Shown: in pieces, positions 54,425 to 64,000 of the stretch
Layout of the letters: every line of letters starts with the position of its first letter
Position numbering within the stretch: the first letter of the stretch is position 1
Source: Boswellia sacra
Lineage: Eukaryota; Streptophyta; Magnoliopsida; Sapindales; Burseraceae
Assembly (NCBI GenBank): GCA_013180625.2
Contig: SNVD02009765.1
Location: forward strand, 327,517-391,516
Length of the DNA stretch: 64,000 bases
Direction of reading: 5' to 3'
Made by a program: the position numbers and the translations under genes
Notes under the pieces: model-generated
What the model was told of the DNA's origin: nothing
The model's input: only the letters and a program-made list of their open reading frames with translations
Database searches by the model: none

Positions 54425-56846
54425 AAGGATAACTTTTATCCTTTACAAGAAGATCTCTCTCTCACCATAATACAAGAATAAAGAAAAGTTTTACAACAAA
54501 AGTACAACTCTCTTTAAAGAGTAGATAAAGAATATAAAAGCTCTCTAGACTTGATATTTCTCTTGTTTTTTTTTGATAGATTCTTCTCTTCTTCTTGCTG
54601 AATGCATGGGAGAAGGGCTCCTTTTATAGGCAAATGGGATGAACTTAATCAAGTGAAGACACCAACTCCAAATTTTCTGCCCACCATAAAATCTGTAATC
54701 TTGTCTACCATTTTTGTCAATGTTCTATTTAAAATTTGAAAATCTGTAAAACATAAAAAATCTGCACAATTGAACAAGATTTCCAATGTATTAAGAACCA
54801 AGTCATTTAGATATCTGTAGCTCAAGATATGGCCAAAACACCATTCGGTACTCATGTGACTTGATTTTTCTTTCTTGTGTCAGTCCACCAACTTGCATGT
54901 GTATTATGTCGGCCTTCCATTTAAAATTTGAATTTCTTCAAAGAATTTGAAATGTGATCCATTGAATTATCTTTCTAATGCCACAAGAATCAAGTCATTT
55001 GAATATTTCTATCTCAAGATATGGATAAAACATCATTCGGTGCTCATATGAGTTAATTTTTCTTCTTTGTGTCAGTCCACCGAATTATATGTCAATTATG
55101 TCAACCTTTCATTTGAAATTTGAATTTCTTTAACACATATGAAATGTGCATCACTAAGTCCTCTTTCCAATTCCATAAAAATCAAGTCATTTTGATATTT
55201 CTAGCTCAAGATATGTCCAAAAGAGTATTCAGTGCTCATGTTAGTTGCTTCTATTTGTCTTTCAACTTGCATGATGATTTGGACAATCTTACACTTGAAA
55301 TTTGAATTTATTTAAAACATATAAAATGCTATAAATTAAGTAAGCTTTTCAAAGACTCAAGAATCACGTCATTTGGACATCTATAGAGATATATATGGCC
55401 AATTAATTGAACGTTGCTCATGTATTACATTCCTTGAGTCAATCCTTGTTCTTAAACTTTGGTGCCTTTAACATGTAGTCTTCTCCTTAGCTTCAACACT
55501 TCATTTTAATAAGCCTCCCCTTGATTTTACAAATATTTCATTGAATCTTATTTTTGCACATAAATAAACATATTAGTAATACCTTATGAATCAATGTGTA
55601 TTGTTATCATCAAAATTATCATGTAGCCTTAGGGCTAACAATCTCTTGATATAAGTATTCAAATCATATAAATCAAGATGTTCAAGAAAGCTGAGAGAAA
55701 TATCTACAAATTTTATGAAGAATTTGATCGAAATTCTAAGTAATTTGATACCGAAATTGGTGGTCAAAATCGGTGCACATGATGATCCCAATTGTCAGCA
55801 ATATATCTGACTTTTGTCCTTTTGTGATTTGACAAGTTTGCCCCTGAATGTATCTATAAATAGAGGTGCCTTGTGACCCATTAGGGCATCTTGGCCTTGG
55901 CTGGGATCTATTGTTATTATGTTTTTCACTCTTGTGTTTTAATGTTATTAATGAATTTTCTTTTTCTTACAATTTGTTTTCTTTCTTTGATAATGTCTTG
56001 CTAAATTCTCTCTTGCTAAGGTGAAAGGGTGAAACCCTTGATATGAGAATAAGGATTTTCTAACCCTTGACATGTGCTTTATAATCATAATCTTTTGTTA
56101 TTTATTTTATATGATTTATATTTATTTCCCTAATCAATCTTGACACCCCTCGTAAAGTGGAGGTCTTGATCCATTGTAGACAATCTTTAGCACATCAAAT
56201 GCTTGGATCCTTTCTAGATGTTGTATGGTTCTTCCTTACCGACACAAGTCTAGTTAGGGACCTTGATTTGTTGTAGACATATAGTGATTGACACATCGGA
56301 TGCTTGAACCCATTTACAAGAAGTGATATAAATATTGGTAATGAAACAAATATAATTCGTATAACTAAAATTGGGCTTAAATGACATACCTTTCGATTAG
56401 AACCTCCTTAATGTGTGGATTCCAATTGAGTTATAAATGATTTACTCATCCTTATTTGATATATCAAGGGCGGATCCCCTAACCTTAGCTTTCATTATAA
56501 TTGTGTTAATTCATTTTACTTGTGTATTTTAATTATTCTCACTTATTGTTTATGAACTTGTTATTTTATTTGCTGTGGTAGGTTTTACCCCCTATTTCCG
56601 TGGATGGTGCTACCACCTTTTAGTTTTGCTTTACCTTTGAATGGTTGGTAGTACCGCTTACCATCTTAACTTTTATTTATTGATGTTATCTTGTTATTCA
56701 TTTAAATCATTCATATCTTATTTGCTTATCTTATAGTTTGTATCGCTAAATCCCCTTCCTCGTGGATCGACCCCGGTCTCACCGGGTTTATTACTTCGAC
56801 ACTCCTATACTTAGGAGATAATCCTTTTTCGGATGTGTCAAGTTTT

Positions 56847-56864
56847 TGGCACTGTTGCCAGGCA
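56847..56864 (+). other. Degenerate primer-binding site of element II
   Basis: TGGCACTGTTGCCAGGCA, with four differences from the perfect tRNA-Asp site of element I. It probably primes poorly, in keeping with the element's decay. Confidence 0.75.
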
Positions 56865-57035
56865 AGGTAAAAATTAGCGTGCAAAATTGTAAGTATTCTC
56901 TTTTCTCATTTTAGATTTTAATTTTTCTTTATTGTGTGTTCATCTTTTCTTTTCTTTTCTCTTTCTTGCATGAAAATTTGGTCACAGGCATCTAGTGGTA
57001 GACTTGTTAGAAAAACATTATCTTCCTTAGAAAAC

Positions 57036-58485
57036 ATGGCCGATAATCAAGTGGAAAGGTTCACGGATGAAGGGGACAATCGTTCCCAATAAAATGATCA
57101 AAACCAACCAAGAACCTTTAGAGATTACATGAATCCGGTAAGGACCAGTGCACCATCTTGTGTAGTTTCTTCTCCCGATGCAATCCATTTTAATTTCAAA
57201 CCAAGTTTGGTTCAAGTTTGCCCACCTTTCATGGCCTTGATATGTAGAATTTATATTCGCACTTAAAAATCTTTGAAGAGGTATGTAACTCCTACAGTGA
57301 CCCAAATTGTAGCATAAACACCATTAGATTAAAGTTTTTTCCTTTTTCTTTAAAAGATAAAGCTAGAACATGGTTACAAAATTTGAGGTCAAGTTCCATC
57401 AGCTCATGGGATGAGATGAAATAACAATTTTTGAAAAAAGTTTTTCCTAACCATAGAACAAATTCTCTTAAAAGACAAATCTCAAATTTCACTAAAAACA
57501 AGAGGAAATCCTTTACCAATGTTGGGATAGGTATAAGGAATTACTTAATACCTATCGTTACCATGGTTTTGAAACTTGGAGAATAGTCGTACACTTCTAT
57601 GAAAGGTTAACACTTCAAGATAGGCAACTAGTGGAGCTAATGTGTAATGGAGTATTTGGAGATAAAGATTCTGATGAAGCAATTGACTATCTAGATTCCT
57701 TAGCAGACAAGGCCGAAAATTAGGATACTGCTGGCACTTGTGAGGCACCAAGCAAGGCCCCAACCTTGACATCTAATAGAGGTATTTACAACCTTAGGGA
57801 AGACCATGACCTTCAAGCCAAATATGCATCCCTAGCTAGAAAAGTCAAGGCTTTAGAAATGAAAAAGAGTGGCCAATTGAATTCTATTCAAGAACTTGTC
57901 TGTCACATTTGTAATGATAATGACCATTCTACTGATGAGTGCCCAACTTTGCCTGCCTTTAGGGAATGTCTTCATGAACAAGCAAATGCTTTGAACACTT
58001 TCAAAAGGCCAAATCATAATCCATACTCACAAACCTACAATCCTGGTTGGAGAAATCATCCAAATTTTAGTTGGAAAAATAACAATCATGCAAAATCTTC
58101 ACAAGTCCCTTTTCAAACACGACAAAATTTTCAAAATTCTAATGATCATGCATATGCTCCTCCTCCTAGGAATGACTCTAAAGAAATATTGCATTCATTT
58201 ATTATAAAGCAAGAGACTTTCAATAGTCAAATTGCTCAAACATTAGCAAATTTGTCAGGTACTCTTGCAAAATTTGCATCTACATTTAGCATCCAGGAAA
58301 AAGAGAAATTTCCTTCTCAAACATTGCAAAACCCCAAAGATCAATCTAACTCAAATGCAGGAAGTAAAAGTAACCAGTATTTGGACCAAGCCAAATTAGT
58401 CATGACCCTTCACAATGGTAAGGTTGTTGACAAATGCATTCCTAAACCTTATGAGAAAGAAGAAGAATCGATCTCTAAAGGTTAG
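57036..58485 (+). pseudogene. Athila-like Gag of element II, broken
   Basis: It starts at ATG 57036 (MADNQVERFTDEGDN), with a stop soon after. Then RTFRDYMNPVRTSAPSCVV and the gag core read across several stops and a shift. The frame is open again from about 57724, with the zinc knuckle CHICNDNDHSTDEC and PGWRNHPNFSWKNNNHAKS. A TAG at about 58483 ends it. Packaging function is lost. Compared with element I it keeps the original N terminus. Confidence 0.85.
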
Positions 58486-58535
58486 GAAGAGGTTACCAAG
58501 CAACATCTAGCGAAAAGAAAACTAAATCCTCATCT

Positions 58536-61500
58536 GTGCCTCCATTTCCTCAAGCATTAACCACACAAAAGAAACCAACTCACAATTCTAAAATATTTGA
58601 AATTTTCAAACAGGTAAAGGTCAACATTCCCTTGCTAGATGTGATTAAACAAGTACCTTCTTATGCAAAATTTTTGAAAGATTTACGCACTGTGAAAAGA
58701 AAATTGAATGTGAAAAAGAAGGCCTTTCTAGTCGAGCAAGTAAGTGCTATTCTTCAAAACAATAATACAGTGAAATATAAGGATATGGGTTGTCCTACAA
58801 TTTCATGTGTTATTGGAGACCATAAAATCAAACAAGCTTTACTTGATCTTGGTGCTAGTGTAAACTTACTTCCATACTCGATTTTTTAGAAACTCAATCT
58901 AAGTGAGTTAAAACCGAATTCTGTGACTCTTTTGCTTGCTGATAGATAAATTAAAGTGCCAAGAGGAGTAGTAGAAGATATGTTAGTTCAAGTTGATAAA
59001 TTCATTTATCCAGTCGATTTTATCGTCTTGGATACACAACCAGTGGAAGTATGTAATTCAATTACTATCATTTTAGGGCGTCCATTTCTAGCTACCTCTA
59101 ATGCTTCCATTAATTGCAGGAATAGAGTCATGAAGCTATCATTTAGAAACATGACATTAGAACCTAATGTTTTTAATAGTGCAAACAACCACATGAATAA
59201 GATGATGAAACTGAGGAGGCCAATGTGATTGAAACTATTGTGGAAGACCACATCACAAAAGAGAGTTCTTCTGACCCTTTGGAAACCTGTTTGGTCAATT
59301 CATTAGAATCAAGCATGGAACTAGAGCCTGATCTTTCTGATATATGTTCTTTATTAGATTGTGCACAGGTGATGGAAAAAAGCTCAAAACCAAGATTCGA
59401 AGAATTGGGGCAAATGAATAAAAGCAAGGAAGAGGAAGCTCCCATGTTAGAACTGAAGCCCTTACCTGAAGGACTAAAATACACATATCTTGGGGAGAAT
59501 CAAACATATCCGGTGGTAATTTCTTCATCCTTCACAAGTGAGCAACAAGGTAAGTTGATACACGTACTTAAAAGGCATCAAAATGCAATCAAATAGACTT
59601 TACAATACATAAAAGGCATTAACCCTTTGATTTGTACACATAGAATACATTCAAAAGATAATGCCAAAACATCCCAACAACCTCAAAGGAGATTAAATCC
59701 CCACATGAAAGAGGTCATTAGGGCTGAAGTTCTCAAACTACTTGATATGGGAATTATCTATCATATTTCTGATAGTGAGTGGGTGAGCCTTACACAAGTA
59801 GTACCTAAGAAATCTGGCATTACAGAAGTCAAAAGTGAAAAGGGTGAATCGTTGCCAACTCGAGTCTCATCTAGTTGGAGGATGTGCATTGATTATAGAA
59901 AATTAAATATTGTCAATAGAAAAGACCATTTTTCCTTACCATTCATTGACCAAATTCTAGAAAGAGTAGCAGGGCACCCCTGCTAGTGCTTTCTCGATTG
60001 ATACTCAGGCTATTATCAAATTCCTATTGCACTTGAAGACCAAGAAAAGACCACATTCACGTGCCCCTTCGACACTTTTGCATTTAGGAGAATGCCTTTT
60101 GGACTTTATAATGCCTCAGCCACTTTTCAAAGACGCATGTTAAGCATTTTCAGTGATATGGTTGAGCATTGTTTAGAAGTTTTCATGGATGATTTAACTG
60201 TCTTTGAAAATTGTTTTGAGAATTATCTTGAAAACTTAGAAAAAGTCCTAAAAAGGTGTGTAGAAAAAGGTCTTATTTTGAATTGGGAAAAATGTTATTA
60301 TATGGTCACTTCGCGAATTGTCTTAGGTCATGTGGTGTCTTCTAAGAGAATTGAAGTGGACAAAGCAAAAGTGGAATCAATTTCCCATTTACCTCCACCA
60401 AAAACAATTAAAGAGGTCCGTTCATTCTTAGGGCATGCTGGATTTTATAGGAGCTTCACAAGAAATTTCAGTGCTATATCTAAACCTTTTTGTAACCTTT
60501 TAATAAAAGACACTTCTTTTGAATGGACTTAAGAATGTCAAAATGCCTTTGATAAGTTAATTAGACTTTTAACAACTGCTCCAATTATGCAATCTCCCAA
60601 TTGGTCCTTGCCTTTTGAATTGATATGCGATGCAAGTGACTATGCTGTTAGTGCTGTCTTAGGACAGAGAAAAGAAGGTAAGCCTTATATGATATACTAT
60701 GCAAGTAGGACTTTAAATGATGCACAAATGAATTACAGAACAACTGAAAAAGAACTACTTGCAGTAGTATTTGCATTGGACAAATTTTGATCTCATTTAA
60801 TTGATTCTCCAACGATTGTTTACACTGACCATGCAGCTGTGATATATTTAATGTCTAAACAGGATGCAAAACCTAGCTTGATATGGTAGATCTTATTGCT
60901 CCAAGAATTTAACATCACAATAAAGGATAAGAAAGGAGCCGAAAATGTCGTTGCAGATCATCTTTTAACACTAACGACAGAGACGTTAATTGAAACGTCA
61001 CCTATCAATGACTCTTTTCCTGATGAATTTTTATTCTCCGTTGCTGTTGTACCTTGGTTTGCTAACATTGTAAATTTCCTTGCAACAGGAGAAATGCCAC
61101 CTCATTGGAATGCTCAAGACAAAAGGAAGTTTTTAACCGAGGTGAAAAATTTTTATTCGGATGACCCATATCTGTTCAAATATTGTCCGGACCAAATAAT
61201 TAGAAGATGCATACCCGACAATGAGGTAAGTAGTGTCATTAATTTTTGTCATTCCAAAGCATGTGGAGGACATTTTTCATTTAAAAAAACAGCTGCTAAA
61301 ATCTTACAATGTGGATTTTATTGGCCCACCTTATTTAAAGATGCACATGCATTTTGCAAACCTTGTGAAAATTTTCAAAAATTGGGATCCATTTTAAAAC
61401 GAAACATGATGCCTTTGAATCTCATTTTTGTTATTGAAATCTTTGACTATTGGGGTATTGATTGTATGGGACCTTTTCCACCTTCATTTGGTTTTGTATA

Positions 61501-62338
61501 CATTCTTGTTGCAGTAGACTATGTTTCAAAATGGGTCGAGGCAATTCCATGTTGAAACAATGATCACAAAATAGTTATCAAATTGTTGAAAGAGAATACC
61601 TTGTGTAGATTTAGAATTCCCCGAGCCATTATTAGTGATGGGGGTGAATATTTTTGTAACAAACTATTTGAAACTCTAATGAAGAAATATGGAATAAACC
61701 ATAAAGTTTCTACACCTTATCACCCACAAACAAGTGGACAAGTTGAATTAGCTAACAGGGAGATAAAACAGATCTTAGAAAAAATGGTAAACCCAAACCG
61801 TAAAGATTGGTCTTTAAGACTTAATAATGCACTTTGGGCTTACCAAACTGCTTTCAAAACATCATTGGGAATGTCTCCTTATAAATTAGTTTATGGAAAA
61901 CCTTGTCACTTGCCTGTGAAAATTGAGCATAAAGCTTATTGGGCCATTAAAACATTTAATACAAATTTGGATGATGCTTGCAAGTTACGTAAACTCCAAC
62001 TGAGTGAACTTGAAGAAATCAAGAATGAGGCTTATGAAAATTCTTAAATCTACAAAGAAAAAATGAAGGTTTTTCATGACAAATTCATTGTTAGAAAATC
62101 TTTTAAACCTTCACAAAAAGTTCTTTTGTATGATTCAAGATTGCATTTGTTTTCCGGTAAACTTCGGTCTCGTTGGACTGGGTCTTTCATTGTTAAAAAT
62201 GTTTTCCCTCATGGAGCAATTGAAATTGAGAACCCAAAGAATGGTAATATTTTTAAAGTTAATGGACAACGGTTAAAACTATTCTTGAAAAATTTTGATC
62301 AAAATGAAGAGTCCATTGCTTTAATCGATCCTTTTTAA
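58536..62338 (+). pseudogene. Athila-like Pol of element II (protease, RT, RNase H, integrase), broken
   Basis: Protease: LLDLGASVNLLPYS (about 58840-58881) and IILGRPFLATSNA. A frameshift near 59200 leads to RT: MCIDYRKLN, YQIPIALEDQEKTTFTCPF, MPFGLYNASATFQR, catalytic FMDD (about 60182) and RSFLGHAGFYRSF. RNase H: FELICDASDYAVSAVLGQ and YYASRTLNDAQMNYRTTEKE. Integrase: H-H-C-C finger (HSKACGGH, CKPC), then [24 protein letters not shown] and [12 protein letters not shown] with the DDE residues. Stops at about 58887, 59594, 59983, 60530, 60788, 60887, 61552 and 62045 prevent a polyprotein. The motif wording is that of the Athila lineage. Confidence 0.92.
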
Positions 62339-62460
62339 TGATTGATTTTTCCTAGTCAAGTGGCAGATACAGTACTCCGTGACTTTTAAAGTTGGTTTTT
62401 TAGTTTCCTAAAAACTATTCCTCACTTTGCATACATTTTCTTCTCTCTCATTGTCTTCAC

Positions 62461-62877
62461 ATGGATAGCATTCTCTCGAATCTGTACAAACATTTTCCCT
62501 CTCTTCCTCAAAATGATTCGCTTAAAATTTACAAAGCTCGCGCAGAAAGACTAAGGATGTTGATGTGCAAGGGTATTCTTGCTGATTTAAGATGGTTAAT
62601 TGAAGCCAAAGTTTGATTTTCTTGTGAGTTTTCAAATAATCTTGTTTCCTACATGCCAGGTTTGGGAAAAAGCTCTTACGCCAAAAAGCGAAGAGCGAAA
62701 ATGTTACAAGTTTGTCACAAATGTGCAAGATGGACTTGTAACCAGCGTTGCCACTCCTTGGAATAATTGTCTAACAATCGAGAGGATAAGCTAGAGTTCA
62801 TCAAGAATGGCTTGAATAGGGAGTCTTTGGATGATATCCGATTGACTCTTGAGATGTATTCGACTTATGCAGCGTGA
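62461..62877 (+). other. Extra segment of element II with short basic Cys/His frame, absent from element I
   Basis: This block interrupts the alignment of the two elements between pol/gag and the LOG-like frame. An ATG at 62461 opens MDSILSNLYKHFPSLPQNDS (51 codons). A second ATG at 62653 opens a 74-codon reading with one internal TAA: MPGLGKSSYAKKRRAKM, then CHKCARWTCNQRCH, and after the stop a helical LEFIKNGLNRESLDDIRL. The basic Lys/Arg run next to closely spaced Cys/His resembles a nucleic-acid-binding peptide. I do not recognise a family. Confidence 0.5.
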
Positions 62878-63341
62878 AAATTTTAAATTATGGACACAAT
62901 TCTAAGATGAGCAGGAACGTTATAGTCTTGGGAATCTGACTCAAAACGATCCTATTTACCAATTTATAAGAAAACTAGATGGGAAACATATCTCTAACTT
63001 ATAGAAGGTGTTTAAGCTATTTCTGGACATAAAACCAGAGGAAGATGTGAGCTACAGTCACAACTACCTGTACATATGTATGTTGTGCCATCATTTTTGA
63101 ATTTTAATGCCTTACAGCTATCATTTTTGAATTTATATCTTTTGTTTAACTTATGCATTTATGGCATCTCATTTCTGTCATTGTTTTTTTTTTTTAATTC
63201 CTATGCATTACTGTCAAATTTTTTTCAACAAACAACTGAGCTACCTATATAGATATCATCATTAGAATACCTTTTTACACTCCATAAATATGACTTCTCT
63301 TGTTCTTCTCTTCACACATATAGTTAGAGAGTTGCATACAC
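62878..63341 (+). other. Conserved leader of the LOG-like frame in element II
   Basis: It aligns with about 46021-46423 of element I, including AACCAGAGGAAGATGTGAG, TTGAATTTTAATGCCTTA and TTACACTCCATAAATATGAC just before the ATG. No frame is seen. Confidence 0.7.
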
Positions 63342-63896
63342 ATGGAGGGAATCTCAAAACGTCGAATCCAAAAGATATGTGTATTCTATGGATCTCAACC
63401 TGGAAAAAGTAAAGAGTTTGTAGCAGTAGCAAATTATCTTGGTAGGCTATTAGCTAAAAGAAAGATTCATGTGGTTTATGGGGGAGGTAGCCTTGGGTTA
63501 ATGGGTTGTGTGTCAACAACTGCACTTGTAGGAGGTAGTCAAGTTTTAGGTATTATTCCTAAAGCTTTGGCTGTAGAAAGCATCGCTGGAAAAACAGTTA
63601 GGAAGGAGTTACAGGTCTCCTCTATGCATGAACGCATGTCATATATGCTTATTAATTCAGATGCCTTTATTGCTTTACCAGGTCGCTTTGGTACTCTTGA
63701 AGGAATTTTTCAAATTGCCTCTTGGGCCCAATTGAATCTCCATAAAAAACCCTTAAGTTTGTTAAATGTTAAAAATTTCTTTGATCCTCTAATAAGTTTT
63801 GTTGATGTAGTTGTAGAACAGAATTTTATCCCTAATTTGGTGCGACAGATTCTTGTTTCTGCCACTTCTGCTCGTGAGTTACTTGACAAATTATAA
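63342..63896 (+). CDS. LOG-like phosphoribohydrolase, retrotransposon-borne, copy 2
   Basis: Intron-less frame of 184 residues from ATG, closely similar to copy 1 at 46424. Seen: KICVFYGSQPGKSKEF, VVYGGGSLGLMG (44-55), VLGIIPKALAVESIAGKTV, MHERMSYMLINSDAFIALPG, then PGRFGTLEG (113-121), where the second Gly is Arg and the catalytic Glu is Gly. The helix and strand FIPNLVRQILVSATSARELL, lost from copy 1, is kept. A TAA replaces a Gln codon (CAA in copy 1) after LLDKL, and homology ends at 63914 where an inverted LTR begins. It is probably inactive as an enzyme. Role as for copy 1: cytokinin activation in the parent family. Confidence 0.85.
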   Translation: MEGISKRRIQKICVFYGSQPGKSKEFVAVANYLGRLLAKRKIHVVYGGGSLGLMGCVSTTALVGGSQVLGIIPKALAVESIAGKTVRKELQVSSMHERMSYMLINSDAFIALPGRFGTLEGIFQIASWAQLNLHKKPLSLLNVKNFFDPLISFVDVVVEQNFIPNLVRQILVSATSARELLDKL

Positions 63897-63914
63897 GCAG
63901 TCGAGTATGAACTT

Positions 63915-64000
63915 TGACACATCCGAAAAAGGATTGCCTCCCAAGTATAGGAGTGTCGAAGTAATAAAACCCGGTGAGACCGGGGTTGATCCACGAGGAA
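63915..64000 (-). repeat. Inverted Athila-family LTR end (element III, runs off window)
   Basis: TGACACATCCGAAAAAGGAT is the reverse complement of the end of the element I and II LTRs, and the match continues to the window edge (CCGGTGAGACCGGGG, GATCCACGAGG). No primer site lies on its outer side, so this is the outer edge of a 3' LTR; the element extends to the right in minus orientation. Confidence 0.88.

Larger units (their letters stand above)
53685..55640 (-). mobile_element. Solo LTR (1956 bp) of a copia-type element
   Basis: It starts TGTTGACCCAGG and ends GGGCTAACA, with a perfect ATCTC duplication at 53680-53684 and 55641-55645. The stretch CCTACGTCCACGGGC near 53968 matches the R/U5-type motif of copia LTRs in reverse, suggesting minus orientation. 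G-tracts near its left end and tandem repeats inside are listed separately. No internal domain remains, which fits LTR-LTR recombination. Confidence 0.85.
53336..56840 (+). repeat. 5' LTR of Athila-like element II, with nested solo LTR
   Basis: It runs from TGATAAACAC to GGATGTGTCA. Without the 1956-bp solo LTR and its extra ATCTC it is about 1.54 kb, longer than in element I because of extra sequence around 56370-56450 and 56570-56680. TATCTATAAATAGAGG is retained near 55851. Confidence 0.88.
53336..63914 (+). mobile_element. Athila-like Ty3/gypsy element II with pol remnants and LOG-like gene
   Basis: Same family as element I: shared LTR, primer-site position, gag, 3' interior and LOG-like frame. 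It keeps the protease-RT-RNaseH-integrase region that element I lacks, though broken by stops. Its right part is cut at 63914 by an inverted LTR of the same family; its own 3' LTR is not visible. A copia-type solo LTR lies in its 5' LTR. Its decay indicates an older insertion than element I. Confidence 0.88.

Overview
This is nuclear DNA of a flowering plant, most likely a woody eudicot; I cannot name the species. The evidence is plant-type NB-ARC/LRR resistance genes, plant LTR retrotransposon lineages (Ty1/copia, SIRE/Maximus-like, Athila-like Ty3/gypsy), a plant hAT element, AT-rich intergenic DNA, and fragments of nuclear genes with intron borders.

Left third (1-23.7 kb): the end of a Ty1/copia element is followed by a cluster of NLR immune-receptor genes. 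Three are intact: a CC-NB-LRR at 3738-6707 (+) with eroded nucleotide-switch motifs, a long NLR at 7611-11627 (-) with an unusual N-terminal extension holding an internal duplication, and an RGA/Rx-type NLR at 18588-21695 (+). Between the second and third lie broken fragments of a coatomer epsilon gene and of a plastid ribosomal S6-like gene, a 384-bp dispersed direct repeat and an array of short palindromes.

Middle (23.7-38.8 kb): a fourth NLR, close kin of the minus-strand gene, is a pseudogene split into three pieces. A SIRE-like copia element (TSD GCATG) sits in its kinase-2 codons, and a 2.97-kb solo LTR (TSD ATTGA) sits in its LRR region. The copia LTR has itself taken up a truncated LINE and a tandem duplication. 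A second copy of the large LTR family follows the pseudogene.

Right third (39.4-64 kb): a 191-bp MITE is followed by a hAT transposon at 40705-52865, with terminal inverted repeats and a perfect 8-bp TSD TATCCCCT. Its left arm is split by an Athila-like element at 42415-49582 (TSD CATGG). A second, older Athila-like element starts at 53336; a copia-type solo LTR (TSD ATCTC) lies inside its 5' LTR. A third, inverted Athila LTR begins at 63915 and runs off the window.

The most unusual feature is that both Athila-like elements carry, in the same place between gag/pol and the 3' end and in the same orientation, an intron-less LONELY GUY (LOG)-like open reading frame, the family of cytokinin-activating phosphoribohydrolases. 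The sequence upstream of the ORF is also shared. This points to capture of a host gene by an Athila-like ancestor before these copies separated. Each copy has lost the catalytic glutamate of the LOG signature by a different change, yet both frames stay open over most of the domain.
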